A stretch of 44,060 nt of DNA, taken from contig CAKSEO010000024.1 in NCBI GenBank assembly GCA_934446565.1, forward strand, positions 1-44,060. Direction: 5' to 3'. Positions 18,352 through 27,347 of this stretch are shown in pieces. The position numbers and the translations under genes are program-made. Numbering within the stretch: position 1 is the stretch's first letter; the number at the start of each line of letters is the position of its first letter. The stretch comes from an uncultured Oscillospiraceae bacterium (lineage in GTDB: Bacteria; Bacillota; Clostridia; Oscillospirales; Ruminococcaceae). The notes beneath the pieces were generated by a model. The model was not told where the DNA came from and searched no databases. It saw only the letters and a program-made list of their open reading frames with translations.

Positions 18352-19116
18352 ATGAATAATAATGTTATCATAGACGCGAAAAATATCTCCGTAAAATATA
18401 TTACCGGCGACCTCAGGAATATCGGGCTAAAAGAGTACATCATGAAGAAGCTCACCCGCACTTACCACACCGAGGCGTTCATGGCGGTGAACGATGTGTC
18501 GTTCACGCTGTATCAGGGCGATATGCTCGGGATAATCGGCACGAATGGCGCAGGAAAATCCACTCTGCTGAAAGTGGTGACGCAGATAATGCGGCCATCC
18601 GGCGGAAAGATACGCGTCAACGGAAAGATAGCGGCTCTCCTGGAATTGGCGAGCGGATTCGACCCGGACCTTAACCTGAAAGAAAACGCGTATCTCCGCG
18701 GAGCGATGCTCGGATACACCAGAGAATTCATGGACAAGAAATATCCGGAGATACTGGCTTTTTCAGAGCTTCAGGAATTCGAACAGCGTCCGTTCAAGCA
18801 GCTGTCCTCCGGCATGAAAGCAAGGATAGCTTTTTCGATCGCTAGCATGGTCGAGCCGGAAATACTCATTCTTGACGAGGTGCTTTCCGTCGGAGACGGA
18901 AAATTCCGGGACAAGAGCGAGGAAAAAATGCGTGAAATAATCGCGCATGGCAAAGCCACCATCCTGGTCTCGCATTCCATAGGTCAGATACGCAGGATGT
19001 GCAACAAGGTCCTGTGGCTGCATCATGGAAATCAGATCGCGTTCGGCGAAACAGAGCCAATCTGCGATCAGTATGAGGAGTTCCTCAAAACCGGAGTGCT
19101 TCCGGCAGAACGCTGA
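18352..19116 (+). CDS. ABC exporter ATPase (TagH/Wzt-like)
   Basis: The 254-residue ATPase drives the permease encoded upstream. It has Walker A GTNGAGKSTL, ALLELASGFDPDLNLKENAYLRG (the family-typical Q-loop region), signature LSSGMKARIAFS, Walker B ILILDEVL and the switch His in ILVSHS. The YxTGDLR start and lack of a C-terminal carbohydrate-binding extension make it like TagH or the short Wzt type, which do not select the glycan end group. It is second in the operon; the GH5 gene follows after 48 bp. Confidence 0.93.
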   Translation: MNNNVIIDAKNISVKYITGDLRNIGLKEYIMKKLTRTYHTEAFMAVNDVSFTLYQGDMLGIIGTNGAGKSTLLKVVTQIMRPSGGKIRVNGKIAALLELASGFDPDLNLKENAYLRGAMLGYTREFMDKKYPEILAFSELQEFEQRPFKQLSSGMKARIAFSIASMVEPEILILDEVLSVGDGKFRDKSEEKMREIIAHGKATILVSHSIGQIRRMCNKVLWLHHGNQIAFGETEPICDQYEEFLKTGVLPAER

Positions 19117-19164
19117 TGCAGCTCTGCCGTGACATAAAATCAATGTATCTGGAAAGGATAAATC

Positions 19165-21597
19165 ATGAAACTTACAAAACGTCTTTTGTCTGCTGCCGCT
19201 GCGCTGACCGTTTTTGCAGCTCCGATGCCGGAGTTGTTAAGCACCGGAGTCACAGCCTATGCCTCAATGTCCCTGTCGGAGTTCCCGGCTGGATATTCCC
19301 ACCCGACAGAAATGCGCGGGCTCACCGCATTCCAGCTCGTATCCGACATGGGAGCCGGCTGGAATCTCGGAAACTCTCTTGAGTCTGAAAACAACGAGAC
19401 TTATTGGGGCAACCCAGTAACTACCAAAGCGATGATCGACAAGATCGCTGCGGCTGGATTCACTACGCTCCGCGTACCGGTAAGATGGGACGACCACTAT
19501 ACAAACGGGTACAACATCAGCTCAGATTATTTTGACAGAGTTGAGACAGTTGTGAATTATGGACTCGCAAACGGAATGTACGTTATCCTGAACTGCCACC
19601 ACAACGACCTCCAGGCCAAGGCGTCCGAGGACGCGTCCGTGCAGGCGCAGGTCAAGCAGGAGCTGGATTCCATCTGGACGCAGATAGCAGAGCGTTTCAA
19701 GAATTACGGCGACAAGCTGATTTTCGAAACGATAAACGAACCACGTAACGGAGAGGACTGGACCGGAAACAGTGCTCTTTACAAGTGCGTCAGCGATTAC
19801 AATGAGACCGCACGCACCGCGATACGCAGAACGGGCGGCAACAATGCAAAGCGCCTTATCATGATGCCGACATATTGTGCATCCGGAGACTCAGCCAAAA
19901 TAAGCGGTTGGAGCAGTGGCGGCGATGATATGGTCGCAGCTTCTATCCATGCATATCTCCCTTTCGATTTCGCATTCAACGGAGACGGACATACGCAGTG
20001 GAACACGAGCGATCTGTCAGAGCTGAAATCTTTCTTCACCAGAATTTACAGCGGCTTCATCAGCCAGGGCGTTCCGGTGGTCATCGGTGAATTCGGCGCC
20101 TGCAATAAGGAGAATACAGATCAGCGCGAGCTTTACGCGAAGATATATCCGGCGCTTGCGCGTCAGTTCGCCGAGCAGGATATCCCCTGCGTATGGTGGG
20201 ACAACAATGCGTTCAATAAGGGTGCGGAAAACTTCGGAATATTTAACAGGAATTCCGGAAGCTTTACATATGCAGGCATAGCTAAGAATTTAAATGAGGC
20301 ATTTACCGGCGACCCTCAGTATGAAACTGAAGTCAGCGGCGAGAATGTAGTTTTCAGTGGGAATGCCTCCAGCAGCGGCTGGGGACAGGCGGTGTCGATG
20401 GACGCTTCCGTTGTTACTGCTATGAAAACCGGCGACAAGCTTGTTTGCAGCTATTCCTCCGACAGCAGTCCCGAGCTCATTTTCCAGAGCTTTACCGACA
20501 GCTCCAAGGGTTGGGTGAAGGTGTCTCCTGACAGTATCTCCGGCGGTACTGCTGAATGGAGTGTGAGCAGCCTGCTCAACGCTTTCGGCGGGTCGTTCGA
20601 CGCTCTCGGGAAGGTATATATCGGCGACACCGGTTCTTCGCTCACAGTCACCAAGGTAAGCGTTGCAAATGCGTCCGGCGGACACGTTCACGTTTACAAC
20701 GGTCAGCAGACCGTGACGCTTCAGCCCTCTGCCGACACTAATGGCAGAAGGACGGTAAAGTGCTCCGTTGACGGCTGTGACCAGATCAAGGTCACTGTTA
20801 TCCCCGCTACCGGGAATGACAAGACGTCCGTATCCGGGTTTGACGCGAAATACGATACGTCTGTCGTCCTGTCCTGGGATAAGCTGACAGCAGCCAGCAA
20901 GTACCGCATCCGCAGAAACGACGGCTCCGGCTGGACGACTCTTTCCACGGTATCGGGAACTTCCTTTACTGACAGCGCGGTCGTTTCCGGCACTAAGTAC
21001 GAGTATATCGTGATTCCGTATATCAACGGATCATTCGACACGTCAAGGCAGTCCGAAACGATATCTGTTCAGATACCGGCTGAGGATAAGCGCCCCGTAC
21101 TTACCGTTACAGCGCAGGAGAACAACGTGACCGTGACCTGGAGCAAGGTGAGCGGCGCAACCAAGTATCGTATCCGCCGCAACGACGGCATCGGCTGGAC
21201 AACGCTACAGACCAGTACCAAAACCAGCTACACTGACGCCGCCGCAGAAAAGGGAAAGCGCTACACCTATGTGGTATATCCGTACATAAACGGAAGTTTC
21301 GGCGAACCCTCTGAGACCGTAAAGGTGGCGTTGGTCGGCGGCAGCGGCTCTGCGGCACTGACGGCGGTACGCGATGACGGAAAGGCGGTCATAAGCTGGG
21401 CGCAGATACCCGGCGTGAAGAAGTACCGCGTCCGCAGGAATGACGGGACCGCCTGGAAAACGATGGCTTCCACCGCGAACCTCTCCTGGACCGACAACAC
21501 GGTCGTATCCGGAACTGCTTACACCTATGTAGTTTATATATCTACAGATGGCGTGACGTATTCGGCTCCGTCCTCGACGCTGACGTTAAAAGGCTGA
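19165..21597 (+). CDS. Secreted GH5 endoglucanase-type enzyme with CBM-like and FN3-like modules
   Basis: The 810-residue enzyme probably cleaves beta-1,4-glucan or a related glycan outside the cell. A signal peptide covers about 1-33. The GH5 barrel spans about 50-385: GWNLGNSLE at 65-73, RVPVRW at 103-108, HH at 145-146, acid/base Glu192 in FETINEPR and nucleophile Glu309 in VVIGEFG. The pattern fits subfamily GH5_4, though this needs a profile search. Residues of about 395-510 look like a beta-sandwich CBM (WGQAV, a GDKLVCSYSSDSSPELIFQS-type segment). Three FN3-like modules (about 548-810) carry the shared RRNDG signature. It lies in the exporter transcript, which is unusual for a cellulase. 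AAAGGAT precedes the ATG. Confidence 0.9.
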   Translation: MKLTKRLLSAAAALTVFAAPMPELLSTGVTAYASMSLSEFPAGYSHPTEMRGLTAFQLVSDMGAGWNLGNSLESENNETYWGNPVTTKAMIDKIAAAGFTTLRVPVRWDDHYTNGYNISSDYFDRVETVVNYGLANGMYVILNCHHNDLQAKASEDASVQAQVKQELDSIWTQIAERFKNYGDKLIFETINEPRNGEDWTGNSALYKCVSDYNETARTAIRRTGGNNAKRLIMMPTYCASGDSAKISGWSSGGDDMVAASIHAYLPFDFAFNGDGHTQWNTSDLSELKSFFTRIYSGFISQGVPVVIGEFGACNKENTDQRELYAKIYPALARQFAEQDIPCVWWDNNAFNKGAENFGIFNRNSGSFTYAGIAKNLNEAFTGDPQYETEVSGENVVFSGNASSSGWGQAVSMDASVVTAMKTGDKLVCSYSSDSSPELIFQSFTDSSKGWVKVSPDSISGGTAEWSVSSLLNAFGGSFDALGKVYIGDTGSSLTVTKVSVANASGGHVHVYNGQQTVTLQPSADTNGRRTVKCSVDGCDQIKVTVIPATGNDKTSVSGFDAKYDTSVVLSWDKLTAASKYRIRRNDGSGWTTLSTVSGTSFTDSAVVSGTKYEYIVIPYINGSFDTSRQSETISVQIPAEDKRPVLTVTAQENNVTVTWSKVSGATKYRIRRNDGIGWTTLQTSTKTSYTDAAAEKGKRYTYVVYPYINGSFGEPSETVKVALVGGSGSAALTAVRDDGKAVISWAQIPGVKKYRVRRNDGTAWKTMASTANLSWTDNTVVSGTAYTYVVYISTDGVTYSAPSSTLTLKG

Positions 21598-21604
21598 TAA
21601 CATA

Positions 21605-21639
21605 AAATACCCCGCTTTTGCAGCGGGGTATTTACTTTT
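21605..21639 (+). terminator. Rho-independent terminator
   Basis: AAATACCCCGCT (21605-21616) pairs perfectly with AGCGGGGTATTT (21622-21633). It ends the exporter/GH5 operon. Confidence 0.85.
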
Positions 21640-21652
21640 GGCTGCAAAACTG

Positions 21653-21681
21653 TTGACAATCAACTATTTCTGTGGTATAAT
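21653..21681 (+). promoter_or_regulatory. Sigma-A promoter with extended -10
   Basis: TTGACA (21653-21658), 17 bp spacer and TATAAT (21676-21681), with TGG directly before the -10. Confidence 0.88.
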
Positions 21682-21733
21682 TCGTTGTGTGTAGAATTAT
21701 TCTGCATCATAAAAAAGGAAAGAGGTAATTAAT

Positions 21734-24700
21734 ATGAACAAGTTGTTCAAACGCATCACAGCTGTGATATCCGCGGCTGCGGTGATGGCTTCATGCGCCG
21801 GTATAAGTGCGTCAGCCGACGGCGGTCTGTCATGGGACTATATCACTAATGATGAATACATGCCGCTTGACCCTAATGGGGATTTCAGCTTTATTGATTC
21901 CCATCAGGATGTCCTTCTTGGCATGATGTACACTCCTGCTGAGGACTGTGTTATCACGGGATTTGATTCCAAGTTCTCTGATTTCAGCTATATGTCCATT
22001 GAGATCTATGAAGATGTTACGTCTACTCCTTATTCCGGAGAGTACTTAACATACATTGATGGCTACAGCACAGACTCTCTGGATATAGGATGGGACGCTG
22101 TCCCGCTGAAAAAGGGACATAAGTATGGTATCGTTATTTCCGGCGCCAGCTATTATATTGGTGACGACTCCTACTCCAACATCATGTGCAAGAAGGAGAC
22201 CCCCGCAAAGGGAACATGGTTCATCAAGAACGGTCAAAGGGAAGATGAAGATGGCTATGTAGACGAGTGCTGGGAAGATATGAACGCTTACGGTCTCACC
22301 CCGGACTTCGCCCTTGTCACCGTTTCAAAGAAATATCCGGGCGTTGAAGCGCCGTTAGACCTGACTGCCAAGCTTTCCAAGTGCTATGATAATACTGGAT
22401 ATAAGAGCCTGAAATACGGTATCGACGGTCCGGTTGATCTTTCATGGACAGCATCCGCCGGCGCAGTTTCTTACAACATCTACCGCAGGGATACATACAT
22501 GGGATCCTCCGGTGATTTCAAGCTCGTTGCGCAGACCAAGTCCACCAGCTATAAGGACACCAACGTGCTCGTCGGACACATCTACACCTATGCGGTGCAG
22601 GCGGTAAGCAAGACAGAAACAAGCTATCCGTCGATGAGGGCAGTCAATATCCACGGCGCCCTGGCTAAGCCGACATTTGCAAGCTGGGATCTGAACGAAA
22701 CCTACACCGATGCGTCTAACAATGTCTATACCATTAAGTTTGACAATTACGACTATAGCAGCAACAATCGGTACTACCTGATCGAAAAGACGGAATATAA
22801 TATCGGAACTTCCAATTACCGTTATTACACTAGTGTTACAAATCTCTATAGCAATTCTGAAAATATTAGGGTATATGCCGGCGCCAGAAAAACAATATGG
22901 GCAATAATATATGATCCCAGCAATGGATGGTACAGCTGCCTTTCCAAGCCTCTGACCCTCGAAGGTCCGGAGAAAGTCACCGGCAAATTCAGCAAGATAA
23001 CCTCCATTAAGGCGACCAACGATAAGGTGTTTGTCTATGTAGACCTCCCCGAGAACTATGATTCTGAAAATGTTGAAGTTAACGCGCGTCAGCTGTCGGA
23101 CAGCAACACATACAGCACGACCGGCAACAAGGAGCTCTCCCTTGAGCTCTATGAAAAGACGGACGGCAAGTGCGTATTTGTTGATAACCACCCCGTTCCC
23201 GGAAAGACGTTTGAATATCGCGCTACCATTTGGATCGGAAGAACAGGATACTTATCCAACAAGGTTTCCGCCACTATACCTACCGCAAAGGTAACAGCGC
23301 CCAAGGTGACATCTGTAAGATCATGTGACGATCCCTCCGACGAGGATACCTTTGGCGACCTCGTCACCTGGAATGCGGTTTCCGGCGCAAAGTCCTACGA
23401 TGTCTACTACTATCCCAAGACCGTCGGCGAAAGGGAGCAGACAACTCCCCAGTACTGCGGTTCGACCACAGATACAAAATTCTTGTTCCACCAGCAGTAC
23501 AACTATGTAGAGCACCGCGACTATTTCGTAATAGCCGTTACAGACGCAGGAAGAAGCGTTCCGTCAAACCTTTATTATAGGCTGTGCAGGAATACTTCCA
23601 ATTGGAACAGTGTACCGGAGATCATAAGCGCCGAAGCCGTTTCGGAGGGCTTAAAGCTCACATGGGTGGCAGGAAATAACTGCTACACAAAGAAATTTGC
23701 TATATTCAGAGGAACAGACTGGGACAGCCCCGCAGTCTATGTAGACCATGCTGATTTCGAATCTGACAGCGTGGACGGCACTTATTCCTACATCGACACC
23801 ACTTTCCCCGGCGGACAGGATGTCTACTATTTCGTTGAAGCAACGGATGATTATATGTCCGGCGGCTTTAAGGTGTCTACTCCTGCTGCTCCTGTTTCTC
23901 TCAGGGCTTCCGGTGACGCCGGCAGCGTAAGACTGGAATGGACAGCTACCTCCAATGCGACCAAGTATCGCGTACGCCGCAATTCCGGCAAGGCATGGGA
24001 GACCATCGCCACTACAGCCAACACCTATTATGTTGATAATACCGCAGCTGTAGGCGCTTCCTCCGAGTATGTCGTTATCCCGTACATCAACGGTGCGTTC
24101 AATACCAAGTACCAGTCCGAAAAGGTATCCTTTGGCGTTGAGCCCTCAAAGCCGGAGCTTACCATAATCTCCAACGACGAATATCACAGCGCAATCCTCA
24201 GGTGGACCGCGGCAGGCGGCGCTTCCAAGTACCGCATTCGCCGCAACTCGGGCAGCGGCTGGACTACCCTCGCTACAGTCGCAGAGACGGCATATGTTGA
24301 CACTGCTCCCGCTGTCGGCAAAAGCGAGTACGTTGTTATACCGTACATTTCCGGCAAGTTCGACACGGCTTATCAGTCAGATGTAGCTAAATCCAACATA
24401 GGGATGAGCACTGTAGACATCACTGTTTCCGTTGGTCAGAACAAGGCTGACATCAGCTGGACAGAGACCTACGGCGCAACAAGATACCGTCTGCGCCGCA
24501 ACGACGGCACCGGCTGGACCTCGCTCATCACCACCACCGACACAAGCTACACCGACACTGCCTTAGCTTCCGGCAAGCGCTATACATACGTTGTATATCC
24601 GCTGTTCGGAAAGGTCGCAGGCGAGCCCTCCAACACTATCAAGATAGCAACTGTAGGAAAGTCAGGTTCGGCTACCGTTTCTGCAATGTCTACAGGCAAT

Positions 24701-24916
24701 TGGGCAGAGATAAGCTGGAAGGCAGTCTCCGGTGCAAAGAAGTACCGCATTCGCCGCAACGATGGTACCGGCTGGCAGACGATGGCTTCCACAGCTAACC
24801 TCTCGTGGGTAGATTCCACCATGGAGAGAGGAAAGGCTTACACCTATGTGGTATATGTTTCCACGGACGGAAAGACCTATTCCAACCCCTCCTCCACGCT
24901 GACTATAAAGTTATAA
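21734..24916 (+). CDS. Secreted lectin-like / multi-FN3 protein
   Basis: The 1060-residue protein has a signal peptide at about 1-28. Residues 30-195 form a beta-rich domain (LLGMMYTPAEDCVITGFD, then VPLKKGHKYGIVIS) that resembles the lectin-like domain seen after the protease domain of the gene at 27348. About nine FN3-like modules follow. The first five are divergent (for example VDLSWTASAGAVSYNIYRRD), and the last four carry the shared ATKYRVRRN / KKYRIRRNDGTGW signature to the end. There is no catalytic motif and no cell-wall sorting signal. It may act as an adhesin or glycan-binding protein. It has its own promoter and terminator. Confidence 0.85.
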   Translation: MNKLFKRITAVISAAAVMASCAGISASADGGLSWDYITNDEYMPLDPNGDFSFIDSHQDVLLGMMYTPAEDCVITGFDSKFSDFSYMSIEIYEDVTSTPYSGEYLTYIDGYSTDSLDIGWDAVPLKKGHKYGIVISGASYYIGDDSYSNIMCKKETPAKGTWFIKNGQREDEDGYVDECWEDMNAYGLTPDFALVTVSKKYPGVEAPLDLTAKLSKCYDNTGYKSLKYGIDGPVDLSWTASAGAVSYNIYRRDTYMGSSGDFKLVAQTKSTSYKDTNVLVGHIYTYAVQAVSKTETSYPSMRAVNIHGALAKPTFASWDLNETYTDASNNVYTIKFDNYDYSSNNRYYLIEKTEYNIGTSNYRYYTSVTNLYSNSENIRVYAGARKTIWAIIYDPSNGWYSCLSKPLTLEGPEKVTGKFSKITSIKATNDKVFVYVDLPENYDSENVEVNARQLSDSNTYSTTGNKELSLELYEKTDGKCVFVDNHPVPGKTFEYRATIWIGRTGYLSNKVSATIPTAKVTAPKVTSVRSCDDPSDEDTFGDLVTWNAVSGAKSYDVYYYPKTVGEREQTTPQYCGSTTDTKFLFHQQYNYVEHRDYFVIAVTDAGRSVPSNLYYRLCRNTSNWNSVPEIISAEAVSEGLKLTWVAGNNCYTKKFAIFRGTDWDSPAVYVDHADFESDSVDGTYSYIDTTFPGGQDVYYFVEATDDYMSGGFKVSTPAAPVSLRASGDAGSVRLEWTATSNATKYRVRRNSGKAWETIATTANTYYVDNTAAVGASSEYVVIPYINGAFNTKYQSEKVSFGVEPSKPELTIISNDEYHSAILRWTAAGGASKYRIRRNSGSGWTTLATVAETAYVDTAPAVGKSEYVVIPYISGKFDTAYQSDVAKSNIGMSTVDITVSVGQNKADISWTETYGATRYRLRRNDGTGWTSLITTTDTSYTDTALASGKRYTYVVYPLFGKVAGEPSNTIKIATVGKSGSATVSAMSTGNWAEISWKAVSGAKKYRIRRNDGTGWQTMASTANLSWVDSTMERGKAYTYVVYVSTDGKTYSNPSSTLTIKL

Positions 24917-24924
24917 GCTAATTG

Positions 24925-24960
24925 CTCCCCGCTGTTTTTGTAGCAGCGGGGAGTTTTTTT
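24925..24960 (+). terminator. Rho-independent terminator
   Basis: CTCCCCGCTG (24925-24934) pairs with CAGCGGGGAG (24944-24953) and is followed by seven T. Confidence 0.92.
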
Positions 24961-24971
24961 GCGGAAAGTTA

Positions 24972-25000
24972 TTGACTTTTAGCAACGGGCGGTGTATAAT
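24972..25000 (+). promoter_or_regulatory. Sigma-A promoter of the LRR gene
   Basis: TTGACT (24972-24977), 17 bp spacer and TATAAT (24995-25000). It overlaps the ATG at 24992, which therefore cannot be the real start. Confidence 0.85.
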
Positions 25001-25051
25001 AAAAATTGGTTTTTGGTACTATTTCAAGTCAAAATGAAAAGGAGAAACATC

Positions 25052-27217
25052 ATGAACAACACATTCAAAAAGCTTATCAGCGCGATGAGTGCGGCAGCTA
25101 TCATGAGCACATCTGCGACCGTCGGTGCATTCGCTGAGGATGGCGCTGCGGCAGACGTTGCAGAAGCCGCACAGGTAGCGCAGGAGGCAGAGACCTCCGA
25201 AGCCGTAGAAACTGCCGAAATCGCACAGCCCGTGGAGTCCGCAGAAGCAGCAGAGACCGCTGAAGAAGCTCCCGTTGGCGAATATACAGAAACCGCCGAT
25301 TCGCTTTCATACGACCTCGGCTCTGACATGTACCTGCTGTATTCCATCAGCAACGGCGAGGTTTGCATAACCGGCAACAAAAGCGCCAGCGGCGTTGTAA
25401 ATATCCCGGCAAAAATCGATGGATATCCTGTTACATCTATCGGTGAAAAAGCTTTTTCGAGTTCAAGCGTAACTTCAGTTTTCATGCCAAAAACCATGAA
25501 GAGAATAGAGAGATATGCATTTGCATATAGCTCAACAAAAGCAATAACTGTTCCTAATTCTGTTGAATATATTGGTGATTATTGTTTTCGCGATTGTTCT
25601 TATCTTGAAACGGTAAAGCTTGGCAGCGGACTCAAATATCTTGGAAAGTACGCTTTTGCAAATATAAATAATTATTCTAACAAAATTACTGAAATAACAT
25701 TACCCGCAAGTCTTGGCGAAATTCAAGCAGATACATTTTATAGGTGTAAGAATCTTGCAACGGTTAAAATCGAAAATCCGTATCTTAGCAAAATAGGTTC
25801 TTATGCATTTTATGATTGCAGTAATTTGTCAACTATTTCCATTCCTACATACTCAGAATTAGGCGACTATGCTTTTTATTACTGCAAATCCTTAAAAACA
25901 ATTGATGTGCCAGTTTTGAGTCAGTATTCGGGAAAGAGCATCTTCTCGGATTGTACCAATCTTACTTCTGTAACAATTGCTGATTTTACCACCTGCATCC
26001 CTGAATCCTTATTTTATAACTGTTCCAGCCTTGATGGAGTGCAGCTTCCAGATACGGTTAAAACCATTGAAACAAGCGCGTTCCGTTCATGCACATCTCT
26101 TACTTCTATTGAAATTCCGAAATTCGTTAACACTCTTGGCACAAGATGCTTTTATAACTGTACTTCCCTCAGAGATGTAACGTTGTCTGACAATATAACA
26201 GAAATTCTTGAAGACACATTTTACAATACAGCCATTGAAAACATAGTTCTTCCGGAATTCACCAAGTCCCTTGGCGCTCGTGTATTCTATAACTGCCAAA
26301 ACCTCAGAACCGTCACATTCCCCGACACTGTTGGCGCGATAGGCGTTGATTCTTTCTATAACTGCTCCGGCGTGACCGCTATCTGCAACGAGGATACATT
26401 CGTTGCGCAGGCTGCTTCGCTGTATAATCTGAATGTTCAGACCCCGGTCCCCGGCTGCCAGGTAACTCTCAAGGCGGCTTCCGTCAACGGCAGCGCGCAG
26501 CTCTCCTGGAACAAGGCATACGGCGCGACACAGTACCGTATCCGCCGCAAGGACGCTAAGGGCTGGTCTACATTGGCAACCGTAAAGGGCACGAGTTACA
26601 CTGACGCGACCGCTTCCGGCACGGTTTATTACGTTGTTATCCCGTATATCAACGATGAGTTCAGAACAGAGTTCCAGTCCTCAGCCGCAGGCGTGAAGAT
26701 AGTGGCTGTTCCTCCGGTACTCACCGTTAAGACCCAGGCGAACAAGGTAACAGTTACCTGGAACACCGTCAAGGGAGCTACCAAGTACCGTATCCGTCGT
26801 AACGACGGCACAGGCTGGACTACCCTCCAGACCTCCAAGGCGACAAGCTACGTTGACAACAATGCCGTAGCCGGAAAGCGCTATACATACGTTGTATATC
26901 CGTTCTATGGCTCCACGGCAGGCGACCCCTCCGCTACCGTTAAGGCTGCGCTGGTCGGAAAGACAGGCTCCGCCGCAATGTCCGCGACCAACACCGGCAA
27001 TGGTATCAAGATCAGCTGGGATAAGATCAGCGGAGTAACAAAGTACCGCGTTCGCCGCAACGATGGTACCGGCTGGAAGACGATGGCTTCCACAGCTAAC
27101 CTCTCCTGGACAGATACAACCGCAAAGAGCGGTTCTGCGTACACCTACGTTGTATACATCTCCAAGGATGGCAAGACCTATACCAATCCGTCCTCTACGC
27201 TCACCATCAAGCCCTGA
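25052..27217 (+). CDS. Secreted BspA-type leucine-rich repeat protein with FN3-like tail
   Basis: The protein has 721 residues from the ATG at 25052, set by AAGGAG at 25039-25044. A signal peptide (1-29) is followed by an acidic Ala/Glu-rich linker at about 30-85. BspA-type (LRR_5) repeats of about 23 residues run from about 105 to 450, with units such as FYNCSSLDGVQLPDTVKTIE. Three FN3-like modules (about 460-721) end in the shared tail. Such LRR proteins often bind host or bacterial surface partners; no ligand is indicated here. The LRR-coding part (about 25420-26280) is visibly AT-rich (runs such as aatataaataattattct), whereas the 5' and 3' parts use GC-ending codons. This suggests a mosaic gene. 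Confidence 0.9.
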   Translation: MNNTFKKLISAMSAAAIMSTSATVGAFAEDGAAADVAEAAQVAQEAETSEAVETAEIAQPVESAEAAETAEEAPVGEYTETADSLSYDLGSDMYLLYSISNGEVCITGNKSASGVVNIPAKIDGYPVTSIGEKAFSSSSVTSVFMPKTMKRIERYAFAYSSTKAITVPNSVEYIGDYCFRDCSYLETVKLGSGLKYLGKYAFANINNYSNKITEITLPASLGEIQADTFYRCKNLATVKIENPYLSKIGSYAFYDCSNLSTISIPTYSELGDYAFYYCKSLKTIDVPVLSQYSGKSIFSDCTNLTSVTIADFTTCIPESLFYNCSSLDGVQLPDTVKTIETSAFRSCTSLTSIEIPKFVNTLGTRCFYNCTSLRDVTLSDNITEILEDTFYNTAIENIVLPEFTKSLGARVFYNCQNLRTVTFPDTVGAIGVDSFYNCSGVTAICNEDTFVAQAASLYNLNVQTPVPGCQVTLKAASVNGSAQLSWNKAYGATQYRIRRKDAKGWSTLATVKGTSYTDATASGTVYYVVIPYINDEFRTEFQSSAAGVKIVAVPPVLTVKTQANKVTVTWNTVKGATKYRIRRNDGTGWTTLQTSKATSYVDNNAVAGKRYTYVVYPFYGSTAGDPSATVKAALVGKTGSAAMSATNTGNGIKISWDKISGVTKYRVRRNDGTGWKTMASTANLSWTDTTAKSGSAYTYVVYISKDGKTYTNPSSTLTIKP

Positions 27218-27231
27218 GTGATTTGAATCCG

Positions 27232-27265
27232 GTTTCCCCGCCGCTGTACGGCGGGGAAACTTTTT
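27232..27265 (+). terminator. Rho-independent terminator
   Basis: GTTTCCCCGCCG (27232-27243) pairs perfectly with CGGCGGGGAAAC (27249-27260) and is followed by TTTTT. Confidence 0.92.
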
Positions 27266-27279
27266 AACAGGTATACTGC

Positions 27280-27308
27280 TTGACATTCTATTGAACTAAT
27301 GGTATAAT
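27280..27308 (+). promoter_or_regulatory. Sigma-A promoter with extended -10
   Basis: TTGACA (27280-27285), 17 bp spacer and TATAAT (27303-27308) with TGG in front. The -10 and following bases (TGGTATAATTATTGT) are the same as those of the giant repeat gene. Confidence 0.88.
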
Positions 27309-27347
27309 TATTGTGGCAGATTTTTCTATCACAAGGGAGGAAACTAT

